In this document: one piece after another, positions 41,997 through 49,964 of the stretch
Position numbering within the stretch: the stretch's first letter is position 1
How the letters are laid out: each line of letters starts with the position of its first letter
From: Caldimonas tepidiphila
Lineage (GTDB): Bacteria > Pseudomonadota > Gammaproteobacteria > Burkholderiales > Burkholderiaceae_C
Direction of reading: 5' to 3'
NCBI RefSeq assembly: GCF_003569765.1
Contig: NZ_QXMG01000037.1
Span: forward strand, 1 to 60,198
DNA: 60,198 nucleotides
The notes under the pieces: generated by a model
What the model was told of the DNA's origin: nothing
Seen by the model: only the letters and a program-made list of their open reading frames with translations
Database searches by the model: none
Translations under genes and position numbers: made by a program

Positions 41997-43580
41997 ATGG
42001 CGCGCGCCACCCACACCAAGAACGCATCCCCCGCCGCTGACGTCCCGGCCCGCGCCCCGCGCGCCCTGAAGCCGGCCGACTACCTGAAGAAGATCCTGAC
42101 CGCGCGCGTCTACGACGTCGCGATCGAGACCGAGCTGGAGCCGGCGCGCACGCTGTCCGAGCGCATCGGCAACCGCGTGCTGCTCAAGCGCGAGGACAAC
42201 CAGCCGGTGTTCAGCTTCAAGCTGCGCGGCGCCTACAACAAGATGGCGCACCTGAGCGGCGCCCAGCTCAAGCGCGGCGTGATCTGCGCGTCGGCCGGCA
42301 ACCACGCGCAGGGTGTCGCCCTGAGCGCGCAGCGCCTGGGCTGCCGCGCGGTGATCGTGATGCCGGTGACGACGCCGCAGGTGAAGATCGACGCGGTGCG
42401 CCGCCTCGGCGGCGAGGTGGAGCTGCACGGCGACAGCTACTCGGACGCCTACCTGCACGCACTCGAGCTCGAGAAGAAGCAGGGCCTGACCTTCGTGCAC
42501 CCCTTCGACGACCCGGACGTGATCGCCGGCCAGGGCACGATCGCGATGGAGATCCTGCGCCAGCACCAGGGGCCGATCGACGCGGTGTTCTGCGCCATCG
42601 GCGGCGGCGGCCTGATCTCGGGCGTCGCGGCCTACATCAAGGCGGTGCGCCCGGAGATCCAGGTGATCGGCGTGCAGATGGAGGACTCGGACGCGATGGT
42701 GCGCTCGGTCAAGGCCGGCAAGCGCGTGCAGCTGAGCGACGTCGGCCTGTTCTCCGACGGCACCGCGGTGAAGATCGTCGGCGAGGAGACCTTCCGCCTC
42801 GCGCGCAAGCTCGTGGACGACTATGTCGTGGTCGACACCGACGCGGTGTGCGCGGCGATCAAGGACGTGTTCCAGGACACGCGCTCGATCCTCGAGCCCG
42901 CCGGCGCGATGGGCGTGGCGGCGATCAAGCAGTACGCGGAGAAGCACCGCAGCAAGGGCAAGACCTTCGTCGCGATCACCTGCGGCGCGAACATGAACTT
43001 CGACCGGCTGCGCTTCGTCGCCGAGCGCGCCGAGGTCGGCGAGGAGCGCGAGGCGCTGTTCGCGGTGACGATCCCCGAGGAGCGCGGCAGCTTCCTGCGC
43101 TTCTGCGAGCTGCTCGGCGAGCGCAGCGTGACCGAGTTCAACTACCGCATCTCGGACGAGCGCCAGGCGCAGATCTTCGTCGGCGTGACGACGCGCAACC
43201 GCGGCGAGTCGAAGAAGCTCGCCACGGCCTTCAAGAAGCAGGGCTTCGCGGCGCTGGACCTGACGCACGACGAGCTCGCCAAGCAGCACGTGCGCCACAT
43301 GGTCGGCGGGCGCTCGGAGCTCGCGCGCGACGAGCGGCTCTACCGCTTCATCTTCCCGGAGCGCCCGGGCGCGCTGATGAAGTTCCTCTCCTGCATGCCG
43401 CCGGGCGTGAACATCAGCCTGTTCCACTACCGCAACCAGGGCGCCGACTACGGCCGCATCCTGGTGGGCCTGCAGGTGCCGGCGGGCGACACGCGCGCCT
43501 TCCACGAGTTCCTCGACACGCTGGACTACCCGCGCGCCGACGAGACCGACAACCCGGTCTACCGGCTCTTCCTGCGCTGA
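41997..43580 (+). CDS. ilvA: Threonine ammonia-lyase, biosynthetic
   Basis: First step of isoleucine synthesis: deaminates threonine to 2-oxobutanoate with PLP. The 527-residue long form has the PLP Lys in VFSFKLRGAYNKM and the phosphate loop IGGGGLISG. The C-terminal part has two ACT-like regulatory domains (about residues 345-430 and 440-527; REALFAVTIPEERGSFLRF, then YRFIFPERPGALMKFLS), the sites of isoleucine and valine control. ATG 41997 has GGAGG six bases upstream. The reading frame is open back to 41811 through the small RNA, but that part is not protein-like. Confidence 0.95.
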   Translation: MARATHTKNASPAADVPARAPRALKPADYLKKILTARVYDVAIETELEPARTLSERIGNRVLLKREDNQPVFSFKLRGAYNKMAHLSGAQLKRGVICASAGNHAQGVALSAQRLGCRAVIVMPVTTPQVKIDAVRRLGGEVELHGDSYSDAYLHALELEKKQGLTFVHPFDDPDVIAGQGTIAMEILRQHQGPIDAVFCAIGGGGLISGVAAYIKAVRPEIQVIGVQMEDSDAMVRSVKAGKRVQLSDVGLFSDGTAVKIVGEETFRLARKLVDDYVVVDTDAVCAAIKDVFQDTRSILEPAGAMGVAAIKQYAEKHRSKGKTFVAITCGANMNFDRLRFVAERAEVGEEREALFAVTIPEERGSFLRFCELLGERSVTEFNYRISDERQAQIFVGVTTRNRGESKKLATAFKKQGFAALDLTHDELAKQHVRHMVGGRSELARDERLYRFIFPERPGALMKFLSCMPPGVNISLFHYRNQGADYGRILVGLQVPAGDTRAFHEFLDTLDYPRADETDNPVYRLFLR

Positions 43581-43614
43581 GGCGGGACGAGGCGCGCCGC
43601 CCGCTTTCGGCTCT

Positions 43615-44223
43615 TCAGCTGGGGCGGCGGTGCGAGGGCTCTTCCTCCGCCGGCTGCTCCGCGGGCTGCTCCCCCGGCTGGGGAGACACCCCCGGCTGGG
43701 GGGCGCCCCCCGCGTTCGCGGGTGCCGGCCGGCCGGTCGAGCCGGGCCGGTTCGTCGCGAGGCCGTCGGCGGCGGGCAGCGTGCCGGTCTGCGGCTGGGG
43801 CAGCGGCGGCAGCTCGAGCGTGAAGCCGCCGTCGCCTCCGCCGCCGGCCGGCCCGAGCGTGGCCGAGCGCTGGCCGAGCCGCTGCACGACGTAGCCCTCG
43901 CCCACCTCGGCGCCGGGCCGGTAGGCGCGCGGCGGCTGGCCGTCGACCGAGATCAGCGCCACGCCGCCGCGGCCGCCCTCGCGCGGCGCCATCACGCCGA
44001 GGAGCTTGAAGCGCGTGCTGGCGGCCGGCGGCGCCGCGGCGCTCGCGGCCGCCGAGGGTTCGGGGGCGAACAGGCGCTCCACCGCCGCCGGACTGCCGCC
44101 GGCCGCGGCCACCGGTTGCGCATGCGCCGGCACCGCCAGCGGCTGCGAGAACACGCGCAGGCCCCAGAACACCGCGGTCGCGGCGGCCAGGGCCCATACA
44201 AGGAATGCGGTGAGTCGTGCCAT
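43615..44223 (-). CDS. gspC: Type II secretion system protein GspC
   Basis: Bitopic inner-membrane protein linking the platform to the GspD secretin through its HR domain. The 202-residue protein has one membrane helix at residues 5-25 (TAFLVWALAAATAVFWGLRVF). The HR-like domain follows (STRFKLLGVMAPREGGRGGVALISVDGQPPRAYRPGAEV). It has no PDZ domain but ends in a Pro/Gln/Glu-rich tail. It is the only gsp gene on minus, divergent from gspG with about 100 bases between starts. Confidence 0.88.
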   Translation of the reverse strand: MARLTAFLVWALAAATAVFWGLRVFSQPLAVPAHAQPVAAAGGSPAAVERLFAPEPSAAASAAAPPAASTRFKLLGVMAPREGGRGGVALISVDGQPPRAYRPGAEVGEGYVVQRLGQRSATLGPAGGGGDGGFTLELPPLPQPQTGTLPAADGLATNRPGSTGRPAPANAGGAPQPGVSPQPGEQPAEQPAEEEPSHRRPS

Positions 44224-44325
44224 CTGCGACGATTATCATTGAACGCTCCGGCATCCCGAGGCGAATGCCGGCCTCTTCCCTTCCCGGACCTCCCCGGGCC
44301 CTTCCTCCGACCTCACTCCCCCGCA

Positions 44326-44775
44326 ATGAAACAGCACCCCTCCCTGCTCCGTCCCGCCGTACGCGCCGCCGCCCGCGGCTTCACGCTGATCGAGTTGATG
44401 GTGGTCCTGGTCATCATCGGCGTGCTGGCCGCGCTGATCGTGCCCAACGTGCTCAACCGCGCCGACGACGCGCGCGTGACCGCGGCGCGCACCGACGTGA
44501 ACAACCTGATGCAGGCCCTCAAGCTCTACCGGCTCGACAACCAGCGCTACCCGAGCACCGAGCAGGGCCTGCAGGCCCTGGTGGCACGGCCGCAGAGCGG
44601 CCCGGTCCCGGCGAACTGGAAGCCCTACCTCGACAAGCTGCCCAACGACCCCTGGGGCCGCCCCTACCAGTACCTGAGCCCCGGCGTGAAGGGCGAGATC
44701 GACGTCTTCAGCTACGGCGCCGACGGGCAGGCCGGCGGCGAGGGGCCCAACGCGGACATCGGCTCCTGGCAGTGA
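44326..44775 (+). CDS. gspG: Type II secretion system major pseudopilin GspG
   Basis: Main subunit of the T2SS pseudopilus. The prepilin peptidase site is RG-FTLIEL at residues 18-23, with Glu5 of the mature protein, followed by the hydrophobic spine MVVLVIIGVLAALIVPNVL. The C-terminal calcium-site region is YQYLSPGVKGEIDVFSYGADGQAGGEG. The length of 149 residues is normal. A TATCAT element at 44234-44239 may be the operon -10, giving an 80-base leader. Confidence 0.96.
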   Translation: MKQHPSLLRPAVRAAARGFTLIELMVVLVIIGVLAALIVPNVLNRADDARVTAARTDVNNLMQALKLYRLDNQRYPSTEQGLQALVARPQSGPVPANWKPYLDKLPNDPWGRPYQYLSPGVKGEIDVFSYGADGQAGGEGPNADIGSWQ

Positions 44776-45236
44776 AACCCGCCCGCGGCTTCACGCTGCT
44801 GGAGCTGCTCGTCGTGCTGTCGCTGATGGCGGTGGTGATCGGCACCGTGGCGCTGTCGCTGCGCGACCCGGCGCTCACGCGCCTGGAGCGCGAGGCGGAC
44901 CGGCTCGTCGCGCTGCTGGAGTCGGCGCGCGCCGAGGCGCGCGGCGCCGGGCTCGCGGTGTACTGGACGCCCATCGCGCCCGAGCCCGGGCAGCCGGCGA
45001 CGCGCGACTTCCGCTTCGTCGGGCTGCCCGAGTCGATCCGGCTGCCCGAGCGCTTCCTCGACCCGGAGGTGCGTGCCACGATTCACGGCGCCAATGCGCT
45101 CAGGCTCGGGCCCGAGCCGCTGATCGGCGCGCAGCGCGTCACGCTGCGCCTCGAGGAGCGGCAGATCACGCTGGCGACCGACGGGCTGCAGCCCTTCGCG
45201 GTGGTCTCGACGGAGGCGGGCGGTGCGGCACGCTGA
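44772..45236 (+). CDS. gspH: Type II secretion system minor pseudopilin GspH
   Basis: The 154-residue minor pseudopilin has a very short leader and cleavage site RG-FTLLELLVVLSLMAVVIGTVAL. A GspH-like globular part follows (ADRLVALLESARAEARGAGLAVYW, then EPLIGAQRVTLRLEERQITLATDGLQPFAVVS). GTG 44772 overlaps the gspG stop, so translation is coupled. Confidence 0.92.
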   Translation: MKPARGFTLLELLVVLSLMAVVIGTVALSLRDPALTRLEREADRLVALLESARAEARGAGLAVYWTPIAPEPGQPATRDFRFVGLPESIRLPERFLDPEVRATIHGANALRLGPEPLIGAQRVTLRLEERQITLATDGLQPFAVVSTEAGGAAR

Positions 45237-45597
45237 ACGACGCGGCGCGCGCGGCTTCACGCTCGTGGAGGTGCTGGTGGCGCTGGCGATCGTCGCGATC
45301 ACGCTCGCCGCGGGCGTGAAGGCCTCGGGCGCGCTGACGCGCAACGCGCAGCGCCTGGGCGACGTGACCGCGGCGCAGTGGTGCGCCGACAACCACCTCG
45401 GCGCGCTGGTGCTGGCGCGGCAGTTCCCGCCGATCGGCGACAGCGACTTCAGCTGCGAGCAGGCCGGCCAGGTCTACCAGGGCCAGCTCGTCGTGCGCCC
45501 GACGCCGAACCCGAACTTCCGCCGCGTCGACGCACGCATCCTCAGCGCGCAGGGCGAGCCGCTGCTGACGCTCTCCACGATCCTGCCGAGATACTGA
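45223..45597 (+). CDS. gspI: Type II secretion system minor pseudopilin GspI
   Basis: The 124-residue minor pseudopilin belongs to the tip complex with GspJ and GspK. Cleavage site RG-FTLVEVLVALAIVAITLAAGVKA. The body has the family's QWCADNHLGALVLARQFPPIGDSDFSCEQAG segment. GTG 45223 starts inside the last codons of gspH (14-base overlap). Confidence 0.93.
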   Translation: MRHAERRGARGFTLVEVLVALAIVAITLAAGVKASGALTRNAQRLGDVTAAQWCADNHLGALVLARQFPPIGDSDFSCEQAGQVYQGQLVVRPTPNPNFRRVDARILSAQGEPLLTLSTILPRY

Positions 45598-45599
45598 CC

Positions 45600-46265
45600 G
45601 TGGGCCTTCACTACGCTCCCCGACAGCAGCGCCGCCGCGGCCGCCGCGCGGCGCCCGGCTTCACGCTGATCGAGCTGCTGGTGACGATCACGCTGCTGGC
45701 GGTGATGGCGACGATGGCCTGGCGCGGCATCGACGGCATCCTGCGCGCGCGCGAGGTCAACGAGGCCCGGCTCGACGCGGTGCTGCGGCTCGGCACCGTG
45801 ATGGCGCAATGGGAGGCCGACCTCGCCGCGGTGCACGACACGCAGCATGTGCCGGCGCTGCAGTTCAACGGCTCGACGCTGCGGCTGACGCGGCGCGACG
45901 AGGACGGCGTGCGCCTCGTCGTGTGGACGCTGCGCGACGGCGGCTGGCAGCGCTGGAGCAGCGAGGCGGTGACGCGCGCCCCGGCGCTGCAGGACGTGTG
46001 GATGCGCTCGCAGCAGCTCATCGGCGGCGAGCCCGGCACGCTCGTGGCGCTGCCCGGGGTGGCCGGCTGGCAGGTCTTCTTCTGGCGCAACAACGCCTGG
46101 TCCAACCCGCAGTCCAGCGGCGACGTCGACGACAGCGCCGGCGCCGGCACGCGCGAGCTGCTGCCCGAGGGCGTGCGGCTGGAGCTGCTGCTGGCCCCGC
46201 CCTCGGGGCTGTCCGGCAGCGTCACGCGCGACGTGGTGCTGCGCAACCGGCAGATGATCCAATGA
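45600..46265 (+). CDS. gspJ: Type II secretion system minor pseudopilin GspJ
   Basis: The 221-residue minor pseudopilin has a basic leader ([14 protein letters not shown]) before FTLIELLVTITLLAVMATMAWRGIDGI. The GspJ body includes WEADLAAVHDTQHVPALQFNGSTLRLTRRDEDGVRLVVWTL. GTG 45600 lies two bases after the gspI stop. The stop overlaps the gspK ATG. Confidence 0.93.
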   Translation: MGLHYAPRQQRRRGRRAAPGFTLIELLVTITLLAVMATMAWRGIDGILRAREVNEARLDAVLRLGTVMAQWEADLAAVHDTQHVPALQFNGSTLRLTRRDEDGVRLVVWTLRDGGWQRWSSEAVTRAPALQDVWMRSQQLIGGEPGTLVALPGVAGWQVFFWRNNAWSNPQSSGDVDDSAGAGTRELLPEGVRLELLLAPPSGLSGSVTRDVVLRNRQMIQ

Positions 46266-47278
46266 CCCGCCCCCCTTCCGGCCGCAGCCGCCCCCTGCGC
46301 CAGCGCGGCGCCGCGCTGCTGACCGCGATGGTGATCGTCACGCTGGTGGCCACGCTCAGCGCGGGGATGATGTGGCGCCAGTGGCGCGCGGTGCAGATCG
46401 AGGCCGCCGAGCGCAGCCGCGTGCAGTCGGGCTGGATGCTCTCCGGCGCGCTGGACTGGGCCCGGCTGATCCTGCGCGAGGACAACAAGGGCATCGACCA
46501 CCTGGGCGAGCCCTGGGCGGTGCCGCTGGCCGAGGCGCGGCTGTCGACCTTCCTGGCCGCCGACCGCGACAACACGCAGGACGCGCCGGACGCCTTCCTG
46601 TCCGGCGCGATCGTCGACCTGCAGTCGCGCTTCAACCTGAACAACCTGGTGCGCAACGGCGAGATCTCGGAGCGCGACCTGGGGGCGCTGCGGCGGCTCG
46701 TCGAGCAGCTCGGCCTGGCCCCGAGCGTGGCCGACCGGCTGGCCGTCGAGCTGCAGCGCGCCACGCCCGCCGCGCCCGGCAGCAACAGCGGCGGCGGGGA
46801 GGCCGGCACGCAGCGCGGCAGCGGCAGCGGCGACGGCGGCGACGCGGCGCTGCTGCCCACGCGGCTCGAGGACCTGGGCTGGCTCGGGCTCGACGCGCCA
46901 ACGCTGGAGCGGCTCGCGCCGCATGTCGCGCTGCTGCCCGCGCGCACGCGCATCAACCTCAACACCGCATCGCGCGAGGTGATCGCCGCCGGCATCGAGG
47001 GCCTGGACCTGGCGAGCGCCGAGCGCCTGGTGCAGCAGCGCCAGCGCAGCCCCTTCCGCAACGTGAGCGAGGTCATCCCGCTGCTCGGCAACGCCGTCCA
47101 GCCCGACCCGGAGCTCGTCGGCGTGGAGAGCAGCTTCTTCGAGGTGCGCGGGCGCATGCGCATCGCCGAGCGGGCGGTCGAGGAGCGCTCGCTGGTGCAT
47201 CGCCGCGGCCGCGAGGTCGTCACGCTCCAGCGCCAGCGCGTCAACCTGTCCGAGGGTGGCGGCCTGCTGCGCCCGTGA
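46262..47278 (+). CDS. gspK: Type II secretion system minor pseudopilin GspK
   Basis: The 338-residue large minor pseudopilin caps the pseudopilus tip. Leader RQRG, then AALLTAMVIVTLVATLSAGMMWRQW, with Ala at the cleavage site and no Glu5, as is usual for GspK. The alpha-helical domain contains SGAIVDLQSRFNLNNLV and the INLNTASREVIAAGI helix-hairpin-like element. A Gly/Ser-rich insert is near residues 175-195. The ATG overlaps gspJ by four bases. Confidence 0.94.
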   Translation: MTRPPSGRSRPLRQRGAALLTAMVIVTLVATLSAGMMWRQWRAVQIEAAERSRVQSGWMLSGALDWARLILREDNKGIDHLGEPWAVPLAEARLSTFLAADRDNTQDAPDAFLSGAIVDLQSRFNLNNLVRNGEISERDLGALRRLVEQLGLAPSVADRLAVELQRATPAAPGSNSGGGEAGTQRGSGSGDGGDAALLPTRLEDLGWLGLDAPTLERLAPHVALLPARTRINLNTASREVIAAGIEGLDLASAERLVQQRQRSPFRNVSEVIPLLGNAVQPDPELVGVESSFFEVRGRMRIAERAVEERSLVHRRGREVVTLQRQRVNLSEGGGLLRP

Positions 47279-47304
47279 CAAAAATGGGGCTGTGCGCGCC
47301 CTCG

Positions 47305-47332
47305 CGGACAGGCCCGGGGCGATTCGTACAAT
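47305..47332 (+). promoter_or_regulatory. Candidate internal promoter before gspL
   Basis: CGGACA (47305-47310), a 16-base spacer and TACAAT (47327-47332) lie in the 105-base gap between gspK and gspL. This could separate expression of gspLMNDEF from the pseudopilins. Confidence 0.5.
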
Positions 47333-47383
47333 GGCCCGCTCCCTGACAGCCCCGGCGGCCGCGCCGCCGTTCGCACACCACGC

Positions 47384-48625
47384 ATGAGCACCCTCATCAT
47401 CCGCCTCGCCCCCCGCCCCCGGCTCGCCGCCCGCGAGGCCGACGCGGTCCTGCGGGTGCCGGCCGAATGGAGCCACGTGTTCAGCGCCGGCTCGCAGCTG
47501 AGCGAGGGGCGCGCCGCGGCCGCGCTGCTGCCGCGCGCCGACAGCGTGGTGGCGGTCGTGCCGGCCGGGGACCTGAGCTGGCACCGCATCGAGATCCCCA
47601 AGGCGCCGGCCGGGCGGCTGCGCGCCGCGCTCGCGGGCGTGCTCGAGGACGCGCTGCTCGAGGATCCGGCCGACGCCCACTTCGCGCTCGGCCCCGATGC
47701 GCGTCCCGGGCAGGCCGGCTGGGTCGCGGTGGTGCACCGCCCCTGGCTGACGATGCAGTTGCAGGCGCTGGAGAGCGCCGGCGTGGTCGTGGACCGGGTG
47801 GTGCCGCAGCTCGAGCCGCGCGCGACGCCCTGGGGCCACTTCGAGCGCGATGCCCCGGACGACGAGGACGCGGCGCTGCGCCTGCTGTGGGCGGACGAGC
47901 GGGGCGCCGTGACGATGCCGGTCGGCACCGCCGGCGGCACGCTCGCGCGCGCGCTGCTGCCCTCGCCGTTGCCCGCGGACACGACCTGGACCGCCGAGCC
48001 CACCGCCGCGGCCGCGGCCGAGCAGTGGCTCGGCCACAGCGTCAGCGTGCTGTCGCGCGCGGACCTGGCGCTGCGCGCGGCCGGCTCGGCCTGGAACCTG
48101 CGCCAGTTCGAGCTGACGCTGCGCCACCGCGGCGTGCGCGCGCTGCGCGACCAGTGGCGCGCCTTCCTGACACCGGCCTGGGCTCCGGTGCGCTGGGGAC
48201 TCGCGACGCTGCTCGTCGTGCAGGTGATCGGCCTGAACGCCTGGGCCTGGGAGCAGCGGCAGGCCGTGGCCGAGCGCCAGCGCGCGATGGTCGCGATGCT
48301 GCAGCAGGCCCATCCGCAGGTGCGCGCGGTGCTCGACGCGCCGGTGCAGATGCGGCGCGAGACCGAGCTGCTGCGCGTGCGCGCGGGCCGTCCCGGCGAC
48401 GGCGACCTGGAGACGCTGCTGCAGGCGGCGGCGACCGCCTGGCCGCGCGGCCGGCAGATCCAGGGCCTGCGCTTCGAGCCCGGCGTGCTGACGCTCGACG
48501 CGAGCAACTGGAACGAGGACGAGATGAACCGATTCGCAAGCACCCTGCAGCCCGGCGGCTGGCAGGTCCAGCGCGAAGGCAGCCGGCTCGTGCTGCGCCG
48601 CGCCGCCGCGGGGGCGAGCTCGTGA
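47384..48625 (+). CDS. gspL: Type II secretion system protein GspL
   Basis: Recruits the GspE ATPase and pairs with GspM. The 413-residue protein has a cytoplasmic actin-like domain (residues 1 to about 250: STLIIRLAPRPRL, DSVVAVVPAGDLSWHRIEIPKAPAGRLRAALAGVLED), one membrane helix (WGLATLLVVQVIGLNAWAW, about 270) and a periplasmic ferredoxin-like domain. The stop overlaps the gspM GTG. Confidence 0.93.
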   Translation: MSTLIIRLAPRPRLAAREADAVLRVPAEWSHVFSAGSQLSEGRAAAALLPRADSVVAVVPAGDLSWHRIEIPKAPAGRLRAALAGVLEDALLEDPADAHFALGPDARPGQAGWVAVVHRPWLTMQLQALESAGVVVDRVVPQLEPRATPWGHFERDAPDDEDAALRLLWADERGAVTMPVGTAGGTLARALLPSPLPADTTWTAEPTAAAAAEQWLGHSVSVLSRADLALRAAGSAWNLRQFELTLRHRGVRALRDQWRAFLTPAWAPVRWGLATLLVVQVIGLNAWAWEQRQAVAERQRAMVAMLQQAHPQVRAVLDAPVQMRRETELLRVRAGRPGDGDLETLLQAAATAWPRGRQIQGLRFEPGVLTLDASNWNEDEMNRFASTLQPGGWQVQREGSRLVLRRAAAGASS

Positions 48626-49110
48626 CGGCGGCCGAACTGCGGCGCCTGGCCGCCACGCGCTGGGACGCGCTCGCGCCGCGCGAGCGGCGACTCGTGGCCG
48701 TCGCGGCGCTGTGCGTGGCCGCGGCGCTGCTGTGGTGGGTCGCGCTGCAGCCGGCGCTGCGCACGCTGCGCGAGGCGCCCGCGCGCATCGGCGCGCTCGA
48801 CCTGCAGCTCGCCGAGATGCAGCGGCTGGCGGCCGAGTCGCGCGCGCTCGCCGGCACCGCCGCGATCAGCGACGCGCAGTCGAGGAAGGCGCTGGAGGCC
48901 GCCACCGCGCGGCTCGGGCCCGGCGCGCGGCTGCAGGTGCAGGGCGACCGCGCCACCCTCACCGCCACCGACATCCCCGGCGACGCGCTGTGGAACTGGA
49001 TGAGCGAGGCCCGCAGCGCCGCGCGCGCCCGGCCGGTGGAGGCGCAACTCGCCCGCACCCCGAAGGGCTACAGCGGCACCGTCGTGCTCAACCTGGCCGG
49101 CGCTGCATGA
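48622..49110 (+). CDS. gspM: Type II secretion system protein GspM
   Basis: The 162-residue bitopic partner of GspL. It has a short N-terminal basic segment (WDALAPRERRLVAVAALCVAAALLWWVAL) with one membrane helix, then a coiled coil (ALDLQLAEMQRLAAESRAL) and a ferredoxin-like periplasmic domain. GTG 48622 overlaps the gspL stop, and its own stop overlaps the gspN ATG. Confidence 0.9.
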   Translation: MTAAELRRLAATRWDALAPRERRLVAVAALCVAAALLWWVALQPALRTLREAPARIGALDLQLAEMQRLAAESRALAGTAAISDAQSRKALEAATARLGPGARLQVQGDRATLTATDIPGDALWNWMSEARSAARARPVEAQLARTPKGYSGTVVLNLAGAA

Positions 49111-49964
49111 GGCGGGGACCCACGGTGCTGCGCGCCCGCTCCGACCGTTCGCGGGCGGGCCCCGGGACGCGCGACACGCGCGCGCACCGCCGCTGGGCGA
49201 TCCTCGGCGCGATGGTGGGCGCGCTCGTCGCGCTGATCGCCTTCGCGCCGGCGAGCTGGCTGGCGCGCGCCGTCGCCGCGGCCACCGACCAGCAGGTGCT
49301 GCTGGTGGCCTCGCGCGGCACGGTCTGGTCGGGCGAGGCGCTGCTGGTGTTCACCGGTGGCGCCGGCAGCCGCGACGCGACCGTGCTGCCGAGCCCGCTG
49401 CACTGGCGGCTGCGGCCGGCCGGCTGGAGCGGCGTGCAGCTCGAGCTGCGCCAGGACTGCTGCCTGAACGGCACGCTGGCGCTGCGGCTGGACCCCGGCA
49501 TCGGGCGTCTGGGCGTCGAGCTCCCCGGCGGGCGCGACTGGCTGGCGCAGTGGCCGAGCGACGTGCTGCGCGGCCTCGGCACCCCCTTCAACACGCTGCA
49601 GCTCGGCGGCTCGGTGCGGCTCGCATCGCCGGGGCTGCGCATGGAGCTGGTGCAGGGCCGCTGGCGGCTGCTCGGCAGCGCCTCGGTCGAGCTGCTGCAC
49701 GCCTCGTCGCGGCTAACCACGCTCGACACGCTGGGCAGCTACCGGCTGCAACTGCAGGGCAAGCCCGAGGGCGGCCCGGCCACGCTCACGCTGCAGACGC
49801 TCGACGGGGCGCTGCGGCTCAGCGGCGAAGGCACCTGGAGCCCGCAGGGCGTGCGCTTCCGCGGCGAGGCGCGCGCCGCCGAGGCGCAGCAGCCGGTGCT
49901 CAACAACCTGCTGAACATCATCGGGCGGCGCGACGGCGACCGCTCGGTCATCTCGATCGGATGA
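49107..49964 (+). CDS. gspN: Type II secretion system protein GspN
   Basis: The 285-residue accessory T2SS protein has one N-terminal membrane helix (WAILGAMVGALVALIAFAPASWLA, about residues 30-54) and a periplasmic beta-rich domain (VLLVASRGTVWSGEALLVFTGG, LHWRLRPAGWSGVQLEL, LGGSVRLASPGLRMELVQGRW). The first 28 residues are basic. GspN is not found in every T2SS. The stop overlaps the gspD ATG. Confidence 0.9.
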   Translation: MRRGPTVLRARSDRSRAGPGTRDTRAHRRWAILGAMVGALVALIAFAPASWLARAVAAATDQQVLLVASRGTVWSGEALLVFTGGAGSRDATVLPSPLHWRLRPAGWSGVQLELRQDCCLNGTLALRLDPGIGRLGVELPGGRDWLAQWPSDVLRGLGTPFNTLQLGGSVRLASPGLRMELVQGRWRLLGSASVELLHASSRLTTLDTLGSYRLQLQGKPEGGPATLTLQTLDGALRLSGEGTWSPQGVRFRGEARAAEAQQPVLNNLLNIIGRRDGDRSVISIG

